From positions 1-6,775 of the forward strand of contig JAUPWK010000033.1 in the NCBI GenBank assembly GCA_030916555.1: DNA of 6,775 nucleotides. Direction: 5' to 3'. The first letter of the stretch is position 1. Every line of letters starts with the position of its first letter. The translations under genes were made by a program, and so were the position numbers. This stretch comes from Patescibacteria group bacterium. GTDB taxonomy: Bacteria > Patescibacteriota > Patescibacteriia > UBA9934. The notes beneath the pieces were generated by a model. The model saw nothing but the letters and a program-made list of their open reading frames with translations. It did no database searches and was not told the origin of the DNA. Below are positions 1 to 6,017 of this stretch, piece by piece.

Positions 1-1
1 A

Positions 2-640
2 GCGTATGGCGTTTCAAATTTAGACGGTGAGTATTGTACGGATTGGACGTGTACGCAGTCGGCTCCGGCACCGGCCTGTTTTGGTACGGATCGGCCAAAT
101 ACCGAGGCCTGTGGTGAGGGTGGGTGTGAGTGTAACCTTGATCCATGGACACACCCTGCTTCAAATGTTTTGGAATACAAAGCGGTTATTTCAGCTATTC
201 GCGGCCTTCAAGCACCTTGGTTTGCTGACCGGTGGGCTACGGGGGGTTTATATGCGACCAACGATGGTAATACGGTATTCCGGATGTCGACGCGCGTATC
301 ACTCTCAGATCCACACCTCATGTTCCGTCCAGTTATCGATATGCGCACTAACTGGGATGGACTATGGACAACCATTCCAAGACCTGACGGTTGGGAAGGG
401 CCGCCATTGTTTTCAAATGCCATTAACCAATTTATCGCACCTTTAGACGGCTATTGGCCACTCGCTTGGGAGGTGACGCTCGATTCTGCTACTCAAGAAG
501 CCTGGATGCAGCCTGTTTGGAACGTAATTGTAAAGTCAGGGGGAGAAAATGGTACAGCAAAGCTTAAGGATCTAGAGTTTGAAGCCTGTGGTTCCGGGGT
601 CCGTACCGTAACCTGCGGGTACGAAGGGTGCAGCTTTTAA
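2..640 (+). CDS. 3' end of a Cys/Trp-rich, probably secreted protein (partial)
   Basis: The frame is open from the left edge of the window to a TAA stop, giving 212 residues of a gene that starts outside. I do not recognise the family. Six cysteines lie at window residues 12, 17, 26, 37, 42 and 44, and three more at 196, 205 and 210 in the last 17 residues; the stretch between has none. There are eleven tryptophans and many Gly, Asn, Asp and Thr residues, with no long hydrophobic segment and no sortase-like or membrane tail. This composition suits an extracytoplasmic beta-rich protein held by disulfides, which is inference since the signal peptide would lie outside the window. An internal TTG at 170 could open a shorter reading, but the same frame continues upstream with similar Cys-rich composition, so I treat it as one gene. 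Good confidence that it codes, low for function. Confidence 0.7.
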   Translation, partial: AYGVSNLDGEYCTDWTCTQSAPAPACFGTDRPNTEACGEGGCECNLDPWTHPASNVLEYKAVISAIRGLQAPWFADRWATGGLYATNDGNTVFRMSTRVSLSDPHLMFRPVIDMRTNWDGLWTTIPRPDGWEGPPLFSNAINQFIAPLDGYWPLAWEVTLDSATQEAWMQPVWNVIVKSGGENGTAKLKDLEFEACGSGVRTVTCGYEGCSF

Positions 641-675
641 TTTCGCGGTTCGTATTCTGTCTTGAGTCGAGCAAG

Positions 676-704
676 TTGCTGCTTTTGGGTTTTTACGGCA
701 TGAT
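676..704 (+). promoter_or_regulatory. Possible promoter for the argS operon
   Basis: A TTGCTG box (676-681) is followed after 17 bp by CATGAT (699-704), each matching four of six sigma-70 consensus bases. Transcription would begin near 711, only about five bases before the argS ATG, giving an almost leaderless message. The match is weak, and no terminator is evident after the preceding gene, so readthrough is an alternative. Confidence 0.3.
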
Positions 705-715
705 AGGCCCATTCT

Positions 716-2422
716 ATGTACGCTTTAGCAACTGCCAAAAAAGAGGCATATACGGCCTTAAAAAAAGCTCTCGGGAAGCAAGCGGGTGTCACTGTAGACA
801 TGCTTTTAACGCCTCCAAAGCCGGAATACGGTGATTTAAGTTTTCCTTGCTTTGAGTTAGCTAAGGGACTGAAGCGAAATCCTGCAGAAATTGCAGCTGA
901 GGTAGCTGCTAAGATTGGACCATCAAAACTCATTAGTCGAATTACGTCAGTTGGACCGTATGTTAACTTTACCTTTGATGACGCAGCCTTTGCTGCCCAT
1001 ATTTTGAGTGACGTGCTCAAACTCAAGGGTCGTTACGGGAAATCAACAACTGGTAAAGGTAAAAAGGTTTTGATTGAGTACGCTAACCCAAACACACATA
1101 AAGAAATTCATGTTGGTCACCTCCGCAACTTCTCTTTGGGAGCAGCAATCGTGAATATTTTGCGGTTTAACGGCTATGAAGTTGTGCCGGTATCGTATAT
1201 CAATGATCTCGGAAATAATGTAGCCAAATGTTTGTGGGGTCTGGAAAAGCTTCATGCTGGAGAAGAGGCGCCGGCCGAGAATCGTTTGAATTATCTTGGA
1301 AAAATTTACGCTGAAGCGAACACCGCTATTGGGGAAGACGACGCAAGAAAGGCCGAGGTGTCTGAAATCCAGCGTCAGTTGGAATTGATGGAAGGGGAGT
1401 GGGTGCCGCTCTGGAAGAAAACTCAGAAGTGGTCACTTGAAGGTTTGAAAGAGATTTTTGATCAATTTGGACTTGAACTTGCTCATATTTATCTTGAGCA
1501 CGATCTCATTAACGATACACATGAAATCGTGAAGCGTTTGTTGACGGAGGGCGTCGCCAAGATGAGTGAAGGCGCCGTGATTGTTGATTTGGAAGAGCAG
1601 GGTTTGGGTGTGAATTTGCTCCGCAAGTCAGACGGTACGCTTTTGTATAACGCTAAAGACTTGGCTTTAGCGTTTAAGAAAGAGGGGGATTATGACGCTG
1701 ATCGGCTCATGATCATCGTGGATAATCGTCAGTCTTTGGCTATGCGTCAGCTTATTGCGACGCTCAAGCTCATGAATTTCCCTGGCGATGTTCAGCACTT
1801 ATCATATGACATGGTGACCCTTCCGGATGGCGCCATGAGCTCCCGAAAGGGGAATATTGTGCGCTGGACTGACATGTATGACGCCATGTTCACGAACCTT
1901 GTTGCCGAGACAAGTAAGCGTCATCCGGACTGGTCAGCACGTAAGATTTCTGCCAACGCCAAGGCACTTGCCATTGCGAGTGTTAAGTTTGTGATGTTGC
2001 GACAGGATCCTGAAAAGGTTCTAACGTTTGACATGGAGGAGGCTATGGCAGCTGAGGGATATACGGCTCCGTATATTCTGTATACCGTGGCACGCATCTA
2101 CACCTTACTGAATAAGGCGGAGATCGCGCCTGAAGAGCGCCCAGAGTTATTGGTGCAACCTATTGAACAGACGCTGTTAAAGTTGGTTGCTAAGTTCCCC
2201 GACATTGTGCAGCTGGCCGGAGCTACATCCCGGGCTTCAGTAATTGCACAGTATGCTTTTGAGCTTTCACAGGAATTTGCGCGTTACTATGAGGTAGTAC
2301 GTATTCTTGATGATGTGAACCATGATAGAGTAGCTGCTCGACTGGGGCTGCTTGACGTGGTCAGGCAGACGTTGTCGAATGCGATGAGTACACTTGGTAT
2401 TCAGGTAGTAAAAGAAATGTAA
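716..2422 (+). CDS. argS: Arginyl-tRNA synthetase
   Basis: This cytoplasmic class I aminoacyl-tRNA synthetase charges tRNA-Arg with arginine using ATP. The 568 residues match the family's usual length. Domains in order: an N-terminal tRNA-binding Add1-type region containing PEYGDLSFPCFELAK (about residues 36-50); the Rossmann catalytic core with the HIGH signature as HVGH at 132-135, preceded by the family-typical ANPN at 123-126; the KMSKS-equivalent loop MSSRKG at 374-379; and a helical DALR anticodon-binding domain from about residue 450 to the C-terminal VVKEM. The residue before MSSRKG is Ala instead of Lys; loss of the canonical first lysine is known in many ArgRS enzymes. The ATG is the first possible start because an in-frame TAG lies at 704-706. 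There is no good Shine-Dalgarno sequence; the start sits in a TTCTATG context. It heads a likely operon with the bactofilin and kinase-like genes. Identity is very secure. Confidence 0.97.
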   Translation: MYALATAKKEAYTALKKALGKQAGVTVDMLLTPPKPEYGDLSFPCFELAKGLKRNPAEIAAEVAAKIGPSKLISRITSVGPYVNFTFDDAAFAAHILSDVLKLKGRYGKSTTGKGKKVLIEYANPNTHKEIHVGHLRNFSLGAAIVNILRFNGYEVVPVSYINDLGNNVAKCLWGLEKLHAGEEAPAENRLNYLGKIYAEANTAIGEDDARKAEVSEIQRQLELMEGEWVPLWKKTQKWSLEGLKEIFDQFGLELAHIYLEHDLINDTHEIVKRLLTEGVAKMSEGAVIVDLEEQGLGVNLLRKSDGTLLYNAKDLALAFKKEGDYDADRLMIIVDNRQSLAMRQLIATLKLMNFPGDVQHLSYDMVTLPDGAMSSRKGNIVRWTDMYDAMFTNLVAETSKRHPDWSARKISANAKALAIASVKFVMLRQDPEKVLTFDMEEAMAAEGYTAPYILYTVARIYTLLNKAEIAPEERPELLVQPIEQTLLKLVAKFPDIVQLAGATSRASVIAQYAFELSQEFARYYEVVRILDDVNHDRVAARLGLLDVVRQTLSNAMSTLGIQVVKEM

Positions 2423-2449
2423 ATCTATTCTCGTTCTGTGGCTTTTTCT

Positions 2450-2851
2450 ATGGCAAAAACTGGCGGAGGTGAGACGGTAGTTGCTCGCGGTGTTAAGGTA
2501 GAAGGCGATTTTATTGTTGAGGGAAATATTATCATTGAAGGCGAAGTACGCGGCACGATTGTCGCAAGCGGTGATTTACAGATTGGACCAGAAGCGAAAG
2601 TTGATGCAGATATTAAGGCCGAGAGTGCAACAATCGCTGGAGAAGTTCGCGGTAATATGCGGATTAATGCCAAGCTTGATTTGCTTCCGTCCTCAAAGTT
2701 TACTGGCGATTTAGCGGCTGAAATCTTGTCTGTTGGCGCAGGTGCGCAGGTTAATGGCACGGTGCGTATGGGTGTGGAAGAGCCACCAAAGCCAGCTCGT
2801 GGTAAGCGTGCTCAAGCTGCAAGTAGCGCGAGCGATGAAGAGGCTGAATAG
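2450..2851 (+). CDS. Bactofilin (polymer-forming cytoskeletal protein)
   Basis: Bactofilins are small cytoplasmic proteins that polymerise without nucleotide, often at the membrane, and act as scaffolds for cell shape, envelope synthesis or polar organelles. This 133-residue protein is almost entirely the bactofilin beta-helix core, a run of short Gly/Val/Ile repeats such as VEGDFIVEG, IIIEGEVRG, IAGEVRG and FTGDL. A short, low-complexity tail rich in Ala, Ser, Lys and acidic residues (ending DEEAE) follows. There is no membrane segment. The ATG at 2450 is chosen; an in-frame GTG at 2438 would add four residues (MAFS). Neither has a Shine-Dalgarno sequence, but the ATG shares the TTCTATG context of argS. 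It begins 27 nt after the argS stop and ends 5 nt before the next gene, so co-transcription is likely. Family assignment is strong; the specific scaffold role in this cell is unknown. Confidence 0.92.
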   Translation: MAKTGGGETVVARGVKVEGDFIVEGNIIIEGEVRGTIVASGDLQIGPEAKVDADIKAESATIAGEVRGNMRINAKLDLLPSSKFTGDLAAEILSVGAGAQVNGTVRMGVEEPPKPARGKRAQAASSASDEEAE

Positions 2852-2856
2852 TTTTT

Positions 2857-3594
2857 GTGTACTCGTACTTCTACGATGCATTTCTTCAGGATCGGAAATA
2901 CGAGCGCGATATCGCGTTGCTTGAAACTCGTTTGACTGATCTCGGGATCATGGGAAAGATTACTCGTCTTGCCCTTTTTCGTGACGGCGTAGAGGTTATT
3001 CGAGACGAGATCGCAGATGGCGCAGATACCATTGTGGCAGTGGGAGATGATAATACGTTACGCCGTGCTATTGAGGCGGTAGGAGATACACGTACGGTGC
3101 TCGGTTATTTACCCCTTAGCAACAAAAGCGTTTTTGCGGAATTACTTGGTATTCCAACCGGGGTGGCTGCATGTGATATTTTGTCTGCTCGGCTGGTTCA
3201 GGATATCGATGTTGGCGAAATTAATAGCCGTCGTTTTCTTCACGCGCTTGAGGTTGATGCTGCTGATGCCGTGATTTCGTGTGAGGATTTGTTTACGGTG
3301 ACCGTTCCGGGCAAGGCCTCAATTTCTGTGCGTAACTTGGCCTTTCCTGATGATACGGGCGTCACTGATCCCACGGACGGAAAGCTGGTTTTTGTAATCC
3401 GACAATCCCATTTTTCTTTCTTTGGGCGTAAGTCAGAAGTGAGCAAAATTCCATTTAAACGGGCTCACATTTTTACAGATAAACACGTCAATATCACTAT
3501 TGATGGTGGTGAAAAGCTACAAGGAAAAGAGTTCGAGATTCGGGCTATTCCTGGTCGGTTACGCTTGGTGACTGGGAAGGAGAGGAAATTTTAA
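2857..3594 (+). CDS. Diverged diacylglycerol-kinase/NAD-kinase-fold protein
   Basis: The 245 residues follow the layout of the DgkB/YegS lipid-kinase family but with altered active-site motifs. The glycine-rich GGDGT loop appears as GDDNT at 63-67 (context VAVGDDNTLRRAIEAV). The second nucleotide loop, normally P-x-GT-x-ND-x-A, reads LPLSNKSVFAELLGIP at 85-100, losing the GT and ND residues. Downstream family landmarks remain: DIDVGEIN with a following aromatic (about 116-123), DPTDGKLVFVI, and near the end TIDGGEK plus IPGRLRLV, as in the C-terminal beta-domain. The usual GxGFD segment and some helical sequence are missing, so the protein is shorter than the roughly 300 residues of active enzymes. 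The GTG start fits tight spacing after the bactofilin stop, and no Shine-Dalgarno sequence is visible. It may bind lipid or nucleotide without kinase activity, or use a changed catalytic set. I am fairly sure of the fold and unsure of activity. Confidence 0.75.
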   Translation: MYSYFYDAFLQDRKYERDIALLETRLTDLGIMGKITRLALFRDGVEVIRDEIADGADTIVAVGDDNTLRRAIEAVGDTRTVLGYLPLSNKSVFAELLGIPTGVAACDILSARLVQDIDVGEINSRRFLHALEVDAADAVISCEDLFTVTVPGKASISVRNLAFPDDTGVTDPTDGKLVFVIRQSHFSFFGRKSEVSKIPFKRAHIFTDKHVNITIDGGEKLQGKEFEIRAIPGRLRLVTGKERKF

Positions 3595-4033
3595 CTACGG
3601 CTATTCCAAGTACGAAAAGTACGGTAGAGGTGATGGCTGAGAGCATGCAGTATTGGCAGATGGCATGAAGAATTCCCAGCTGAACGTAAACAAACCAAGC
3701 GGAAAAAAGCACTCCAAACACGGTCATCGCGGCCGTGATTTTGAAATAGAGTTTAGATCGGTATTCAAGAAAGAAGTAGCTCCCAAGGAAAATAGTGAGA
3801 TAAAACAAAACTCCGAATAGTGCCACGGGAATGCCCAGGAATTCTGAATATTCACTTTGGGTTACAATCTCACAGCCGTGCGTAATAGAGCAGGGTAGGG
3901 TGGCGCCAGTGTAATGATTGATTGTGAGATAGGTGGCATCGAGGAAGCCAAGGAAACTCACGACAAGCATGCTGATCGCCAGGAGTTTAAGCTGTTTTTG
4001 TGATTGCGCGTTGTCGGCGTTTTGCATAGGCAT
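3545..4033 (-). CDS. VKOR-family membrane oxidoreductase
   Basis: This is a vitamin K epoxide reductase homologue, the bacterial functional equivalent of DsbB: an integral membrane enzyme that takes electrons from a DsbA-like partner and passes them to quinone. Numbered from the chosen ATG (162 residues), the outer loop Cys pair is C48 and C54 in LPCSITHGCE. The conserved YSEFLGIPVALFG follows, and the quinone-proximal CxxC is CQYC at 126-129. About four hydrophobic helices surround these motifs. It lacks the fused thioredoxin domain found in some bacterial VKORs; the partner is encoded two genes upstream. The start is uncertain: ATG 4033, ATG 4027 or GTG 4057, overlapping the doxX-like gene by 47, 41 or 71 nt, none with a Shine-Dalgarno sequence. 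The 15-residue polar C-terminal tail lies antisense to the end of the kinase-like gene. Family assignment is strong because all four redox cysteines are present. Confidence 0.93.
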   Translation of the reverse strand: MPMQNADNAQSQKQLKLLAISMLVVSFLGFLDATYLTINHYTGATLPCSITHGCEIVTQSEYSEFLGIPVALFGVLFYLTIFLGSYFFLEYRSKLYFKITAAMTVFGVLFSAWFVYVQLGILHAICQYCMLSAITSTVLFVLGIAVVKISSPSQSPSVTDQE

Positions 4034-4949
4034 GATCAAGGCTAAGGGTTCCGCCACCAGTTACGACAAGTACAAATAACGTACCAAAGATTGTCACGTG
4101 CGCATAGACTTCTTCTCCAAAAAAGAAAAAGGATAGACTAAGAATGAGAAACGTGAGCGCGCTCATGATGCGGGTTTGGATACCGATGAGCAGAGCGAAC
4201 CCCAGGATGAGTTCTACGATTGTAGCGCTCACGACCCATGTAGCAGTGCTTAGGGGGAGATAGGTGGTGAGATTGAATTGTTCTACGATCGCCCCAAAGA
4301 CATGAGGGTTCATGAGCTTATCGGTGATAGCCATGAGCACGAGCGAGCTCCCGAGACCGAGGCGGAGTACAAATGGAATCCATTTTTTAATGTTCTCGCT
4401 AAAGCTGTGCATGGGTAGCCCTAGGAGATCATCTACACCTGGCTTGGCTTGGCCAAGCATGAAAAATGCGAGAAGCGCAGCGATGACTTCAAGGTTATCG
4501 ATAAGTCCGGGGTGCAGTATGAGTGCTCCAATTGCCAGAGCGAGTGCCGCGAGTGTGGTTGGCGTGAGGGCCATGCCGGCAATGAGCAGGAGCCCAAGGA
4601 TGATTTGAGCTGTCGCGAAGGCGGGCTGATTGGTGATGGCGGGCGAGATGAGGACTTGTGCGCTTCCAGCTCCAATAAATGCAATTCCTAAGCTAAAGCG
4701 GAGGATCCAGGGGATAAACTCTTGATAGGTGCGGGCTCTGCCTCGGAAGTAACGAACACGGTCACGGATGGCGGGGAGTTTGTGGCCGGCAAACACTAGG
4801 GCCGCGATGAACGCAAAGGCCGAGGCAAATAATGCGAGGTTTAGGATGTCGGTGAATGGACTTGCTATAAACACATAATCCGCGCCGCTGTACGTGGCTT
4901 GATCCTGTTCTGACAACAGATATGAGGCATGAGCAATCCGCTCAGTCAT
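3987..4949 (-). CDS. DoxX-like membrane protein with two repeated domains
   Basis: This 320-residue polytopic membrane protein has an N-terminal helix (about 31-55), a basic linker (61-76), and two DoxX-like four-helix units. Unit one starts at PWILRFSLG (80-88) and unit two at PFVLRLGLG (192-200). The later helices also align, IILGLLLIAGMAL (116-128) against LILGFALLIGIQ (247-258), which indicates internal duplication. It contains no cysteine, so it cannot shuttle thiols itself. DoxX relatives include a subunit of archaeal thiosulfate:quinone oxidoreductase and a mycobacterial membrane oxidoreductase-complex protein; the exact role here is unknown. The ATG lies 3 nt after the dsbA-like stop, implying translational coupling, and the 3' end overlaps the VKOR gene. 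A role in quinone or membrane redox handling beside DsbA and VKOR is inference from context. Membrane nature and DoxX relation are fairly secure. Confidence 0.82.
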   Translation of the reverse strand: MTERIAHASYLLSEQDQATYSGADYVFIASPFTDILNLALFASAFAFIAALVFAGHKLPAIRDRVRYFRGRARTYQEFIPWILRFSLGIAFIGAGSAQVLISPAITNQPAFATAQIILGLLLIAGMALTPTTLAALALAIGALILHPGLIDNLEVIAALLAFFMLGQAKPGVDDLLGLPMHSFSENIKKWIPFVLRLGLGSSLVLMAITDKLMNPHVFGAIVEQFNLTTYLPLSTATWVVSATIVELILGFALLIGIQTRIMSALTFLILSLSFFFFGEEVYAHVTIFGTLFVLVVTGGGTLSLDHAYAKRRQRAITKTA

Positions 4950-4952
4950 ACG

Positions 4953-5690
4953 TTATTGAAGTTTAGCGTCGAGTACTGCTTTGAAGGCGTCAAAACCGCG
5001 TGGGTTTTCAAGAGGCTCACCATTTAGGAAGAAGGTAGGAGTACCGCTTACGCCAACCGCTGTGCCGCTACGATAGTCTGCCGAGACGCGATTTTTTACT
5101 TCTTTACTATCGATGTCGGTTTTAAATTGTTCGACGTTTAAACCAAGCTCTTGTGCATAAGTGGCGAAGGTGTCATGAGGGTTTGCGAGTCGGTTCCAAT
5201 CTGATTGACGTTCAAACAGGAGATCATGCATCTCCCAGAATTTTCCTTGAAGGCCGGCAGCTTCTGCGGCTTGGGCAGAGATGGTGGCGTTTGGGTGAAT
5301 GGTCTGGAGTGGGAAGTAACGATAAACCACTCGTAGGTCATTAGCGTAAGCAGCCTGGACCTGCTCAAGGAGTGGGGCATAGGTAGCGCAGGTTGGACAC
5401 TGGAAGTCGGCGTATTCAATCAAGGTTAGCGTGGCGGTCTCGGGGCCGGTTACATGATCAATTTCAGTTACGGTGCTATCAAGTGGAGAAGGTTGACTGG
5501 TGCCGTCCTGTTGTTCGCCAATCCAGATTAGGCCTCCAATAGCTCCGACGATGAGTACTGCAATGCCGGCAAGTCTGAGGAGGGGCATGAGTTTCTCTTT
5601 TCTGGCTCGACGACGATCATTTTTTGCTTGTTCAGCTTTCTTGGCTTCACGATCCATCTGAGCGTTATCTGGGGTTTGCATGTTTTCCAT
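4953..5690 (-). CDS. Membrane-anchored DsbA-like thioredoxin (thiol:disulfide oxidoreductase)
   Basis: Likely introduces or shuffles disulfides in proteins outside the cytoplasmic membrane. From the chosen ATG it has 245 residues: a highly charged cytoplasmic head rich in Lys, Arg and Glu (13-33), one signal-anchor helix (about 36-57), a Ser/Pro/Thr linker, then a DsbA/DSBA-like thioredoxin domain. The active site is CPTC at 98-101 within YADFQCPTC. The helical insertion contains the family-typical GKFWEMHDLLF, and the cis-proline loop is GVSGTPTFFLNG with T217-P218. The frame extends upstream to a TTG at 5735, but that codon lies in the U-tract of the tRNA-Leu terminator, so ATG 5690 (or 5681) is preferred. 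It is the first gene of the cassette, with doxX-like and VKOR genes directly downstream, which supports oxidation of this protein by VKOR. Family assignment is very strong. Confidence 0.94.
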   Translation of the reverse strand: MENMQTPDNAQMDREAKKAEQAKNDRRRARKEKLMPLLRLAGIAVLIVGAIGGLIWIGEQQDGTSQPSPLDSTVTEIDHVTGPETATLTLIEYADFQCPTCATYAPLLEQVQAAYANDLRVVYRYFPLQTIHPNATISAQAAEAAGLQGKFWEMHDLLFERQSDWNRLANPHDTFATYAQELGLNVEQFKTDIDSKEVKNRVSADYRSGTAVGVSGTPTFFLNGEPLENPRGFDAFKAVLDAKLQ

Positions 5691-5699
5691 AATGTGCCA

Positions 5700-5728
5700 A
5701 AGGTAGCATGAATCTGCCTGTCCGGCAA
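5700..5728 (-). promoter_or_regulatory. Possible promoter of the dsbA-doxX-VKOR cassette
   Basis: Read on the minus strand, TTGCCG (5723-5728) is separated by 17 bp from TACCTT (5700-5705), which is preceded by TGC, an extended -10 TGn motif. Transcription would begin near 5694, about four bases before the ATG at 5690, giving a nearly leaderless message. Box matches are modest. Leak-through of the upstream tRNA-Leu terminator is another possible source of transcription. Confidence 0.35.
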
Positions 5729-5730
5729 TA

Positions 5731-5759
5731 AACAAAACGACCTCCCAGGGGAAGTCGCT
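5731..5759 (-). terminator. Rho-independent terminator of tRNA-Leu
   Basis: Just past the tRNA-Leu CCA end, the minus-strand RNA can fold a stem of about ten pairs from GCGACTTCCC and GGGAGGTCGT with a four-base loop, followed by TTTTGTTT. Two pairs are G-U on the minus strand and would be C-A mismatches on the plus strand, which supports the minus orientation. Confidence 0.8.
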
Positions 5760-5762
5760 CTG

Positions 5763-5849
5763 TGGTGCGGACGAAGGGACTCGAACCCTTAAGCCATTGC
5801 TGGCACCAGCCCCTCAAGCTGGCGCGTATACCAATTCCGCCACGTCCGC
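5763..5849 (-). tRNA. tRNA-Leu (anticodon GAG)
   Basis: An 87-nt tRNA gene including an encoded CCA. The acceptor stem GCGGACG pairs with CGTCCGC, followed by discriminator A. The anticodon stem CCAGC/GCTGG encloses loop TTGAGGG, so the anticodon is GAG, reading CUC/CUU leucine codons. The long variable arm (TGCC...GGC) is the class II form expected for leucine. The T-arm AGGG-TTCGAGT-CCCT is canonical. Confidence 0.97.
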
Positions 5850-5864
5850 ATTTTTAGCGGGGCA

Positions 5865-5893
5865 ACTATATAAGATATGTCGCCTCTTGGCAA
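5865..5893 (-). promoter_or_regulatory. Promoter of tRNA-Leu
   Basis: On the minus strand, TTGCCA (5888-5893) and TATAGT (5865-5870) each match five of six sigma-70 consensus bases and are separated by exactly 17 bp. The expected start near 5858 leaves a leader of about nine bases before the mature tRNA. The -35 box overlaps that of the divergent tRNA-Val promoter. Confidence 0.75.
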
Positions 5894-5915
5894 GATCTGA
5901 AAAGTGTTTTACTAT
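5887..5915 (+). promoter_or_regulatory. Promoter of the tRNA-Val/tRNA-Ala unit
   Basis: TTGGCA (5887-5892, five of six consensus bases) and TACTAT (5910-5915, four of six) are separated by 17 bp. The expected start near 5922 gives a leader of about 18 bases before tRNA-Val. The -35 box shares five base pairs with the -35 of the divergent tRNA-Leu promoter. Confidence 0.62.
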
Positions 5916-5939
5916 ACCGCCGCTGTTTCCTAGCGAAAT

Positions 5940-6016
5940 GGATGCTTAGCTCAGCTGGTTAGAGCGACTCGTTTACACCGAGTAGGTCGGGGGTTCGAAT
6001 CCCTCAGCATCCACCA
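5940..6016 (+). tRNA. tRNA-Val (anticodon TAC)
   Basis: A 77-nt gene with encoded CCA. The acceptor stem GGATGCT pairs fully with AGCATCC, followed by discriminator A. The anticodon stem ACTCG/CGAGT encloses loop TTTACAC, giving anticodon TAC for valine. The D-arm has the usual AGCTCAGCTGGTTAGAGC form and the T-arm is GGGGG-TTCGAAT-CCCTC. One base separates it from the downstream tRNA-Ala, so the two are processed from one precursor. Confidence 0.97.
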
Positions 6017-6017
6017 C

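Noticed and set aside
27..446. Open frame on plus in a different phase from the Cys-rich partial gene
   Set aside because: It overlaps the frame that is open from the window edge to 640; its own translation is Arg/His-rich with no recognisable domain, typical of a shadow frame.
665..690. AGCAAGTTGCT followed by T-rich sequence as a terminator after the Cys-rich gene
   Set aside because: The inverted repeat has no usable loop, so a stable hairpin cannot form; at most three pairs remain.
637..1026. Minus-strand open frame opposite the start of argS
   Set aside because: It lies antisense to the conserved N-terminal domain of arginyl-tRNA synthetase and shows no family resemblance.
2425..2760. 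Minus-strand open frame opposite the bactofilin gene
   Set aside because: A low-complexity Ser/Pro/Thr product antisense to an evident bactofilin repeat; a shadow of the repetitive codons.
2857..3594. The kinase-like gene as a pseudogene
   Set aside because: The frame is uninterrupted, the C-terminal domain landmarks are kept and spacing to the upstream gene is tight; the altered loops look like divergence rather than decay.
3543..3607. A 9-bp direct repeat GGCTATTCC at 3543-3551 and 3599-3607
   Set aside because: Too short to distinguish from chance, and no element lies between the copies; one copy happens to contain the VKOR stop.
3608..3623. GTACGAAAAGTAC as a terminator hairpin between the convergent genes
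   Set aside because: Only a four-pair stem, no T-run in either direction, and it lies within the VKOR coding sequence.
4312..4691. Plus-strand open frames opposite the DoxX-like gene
   Set aside because: They mirror a long membrane protein with clear duplicated helices on minus; the plus products have no coherent features.
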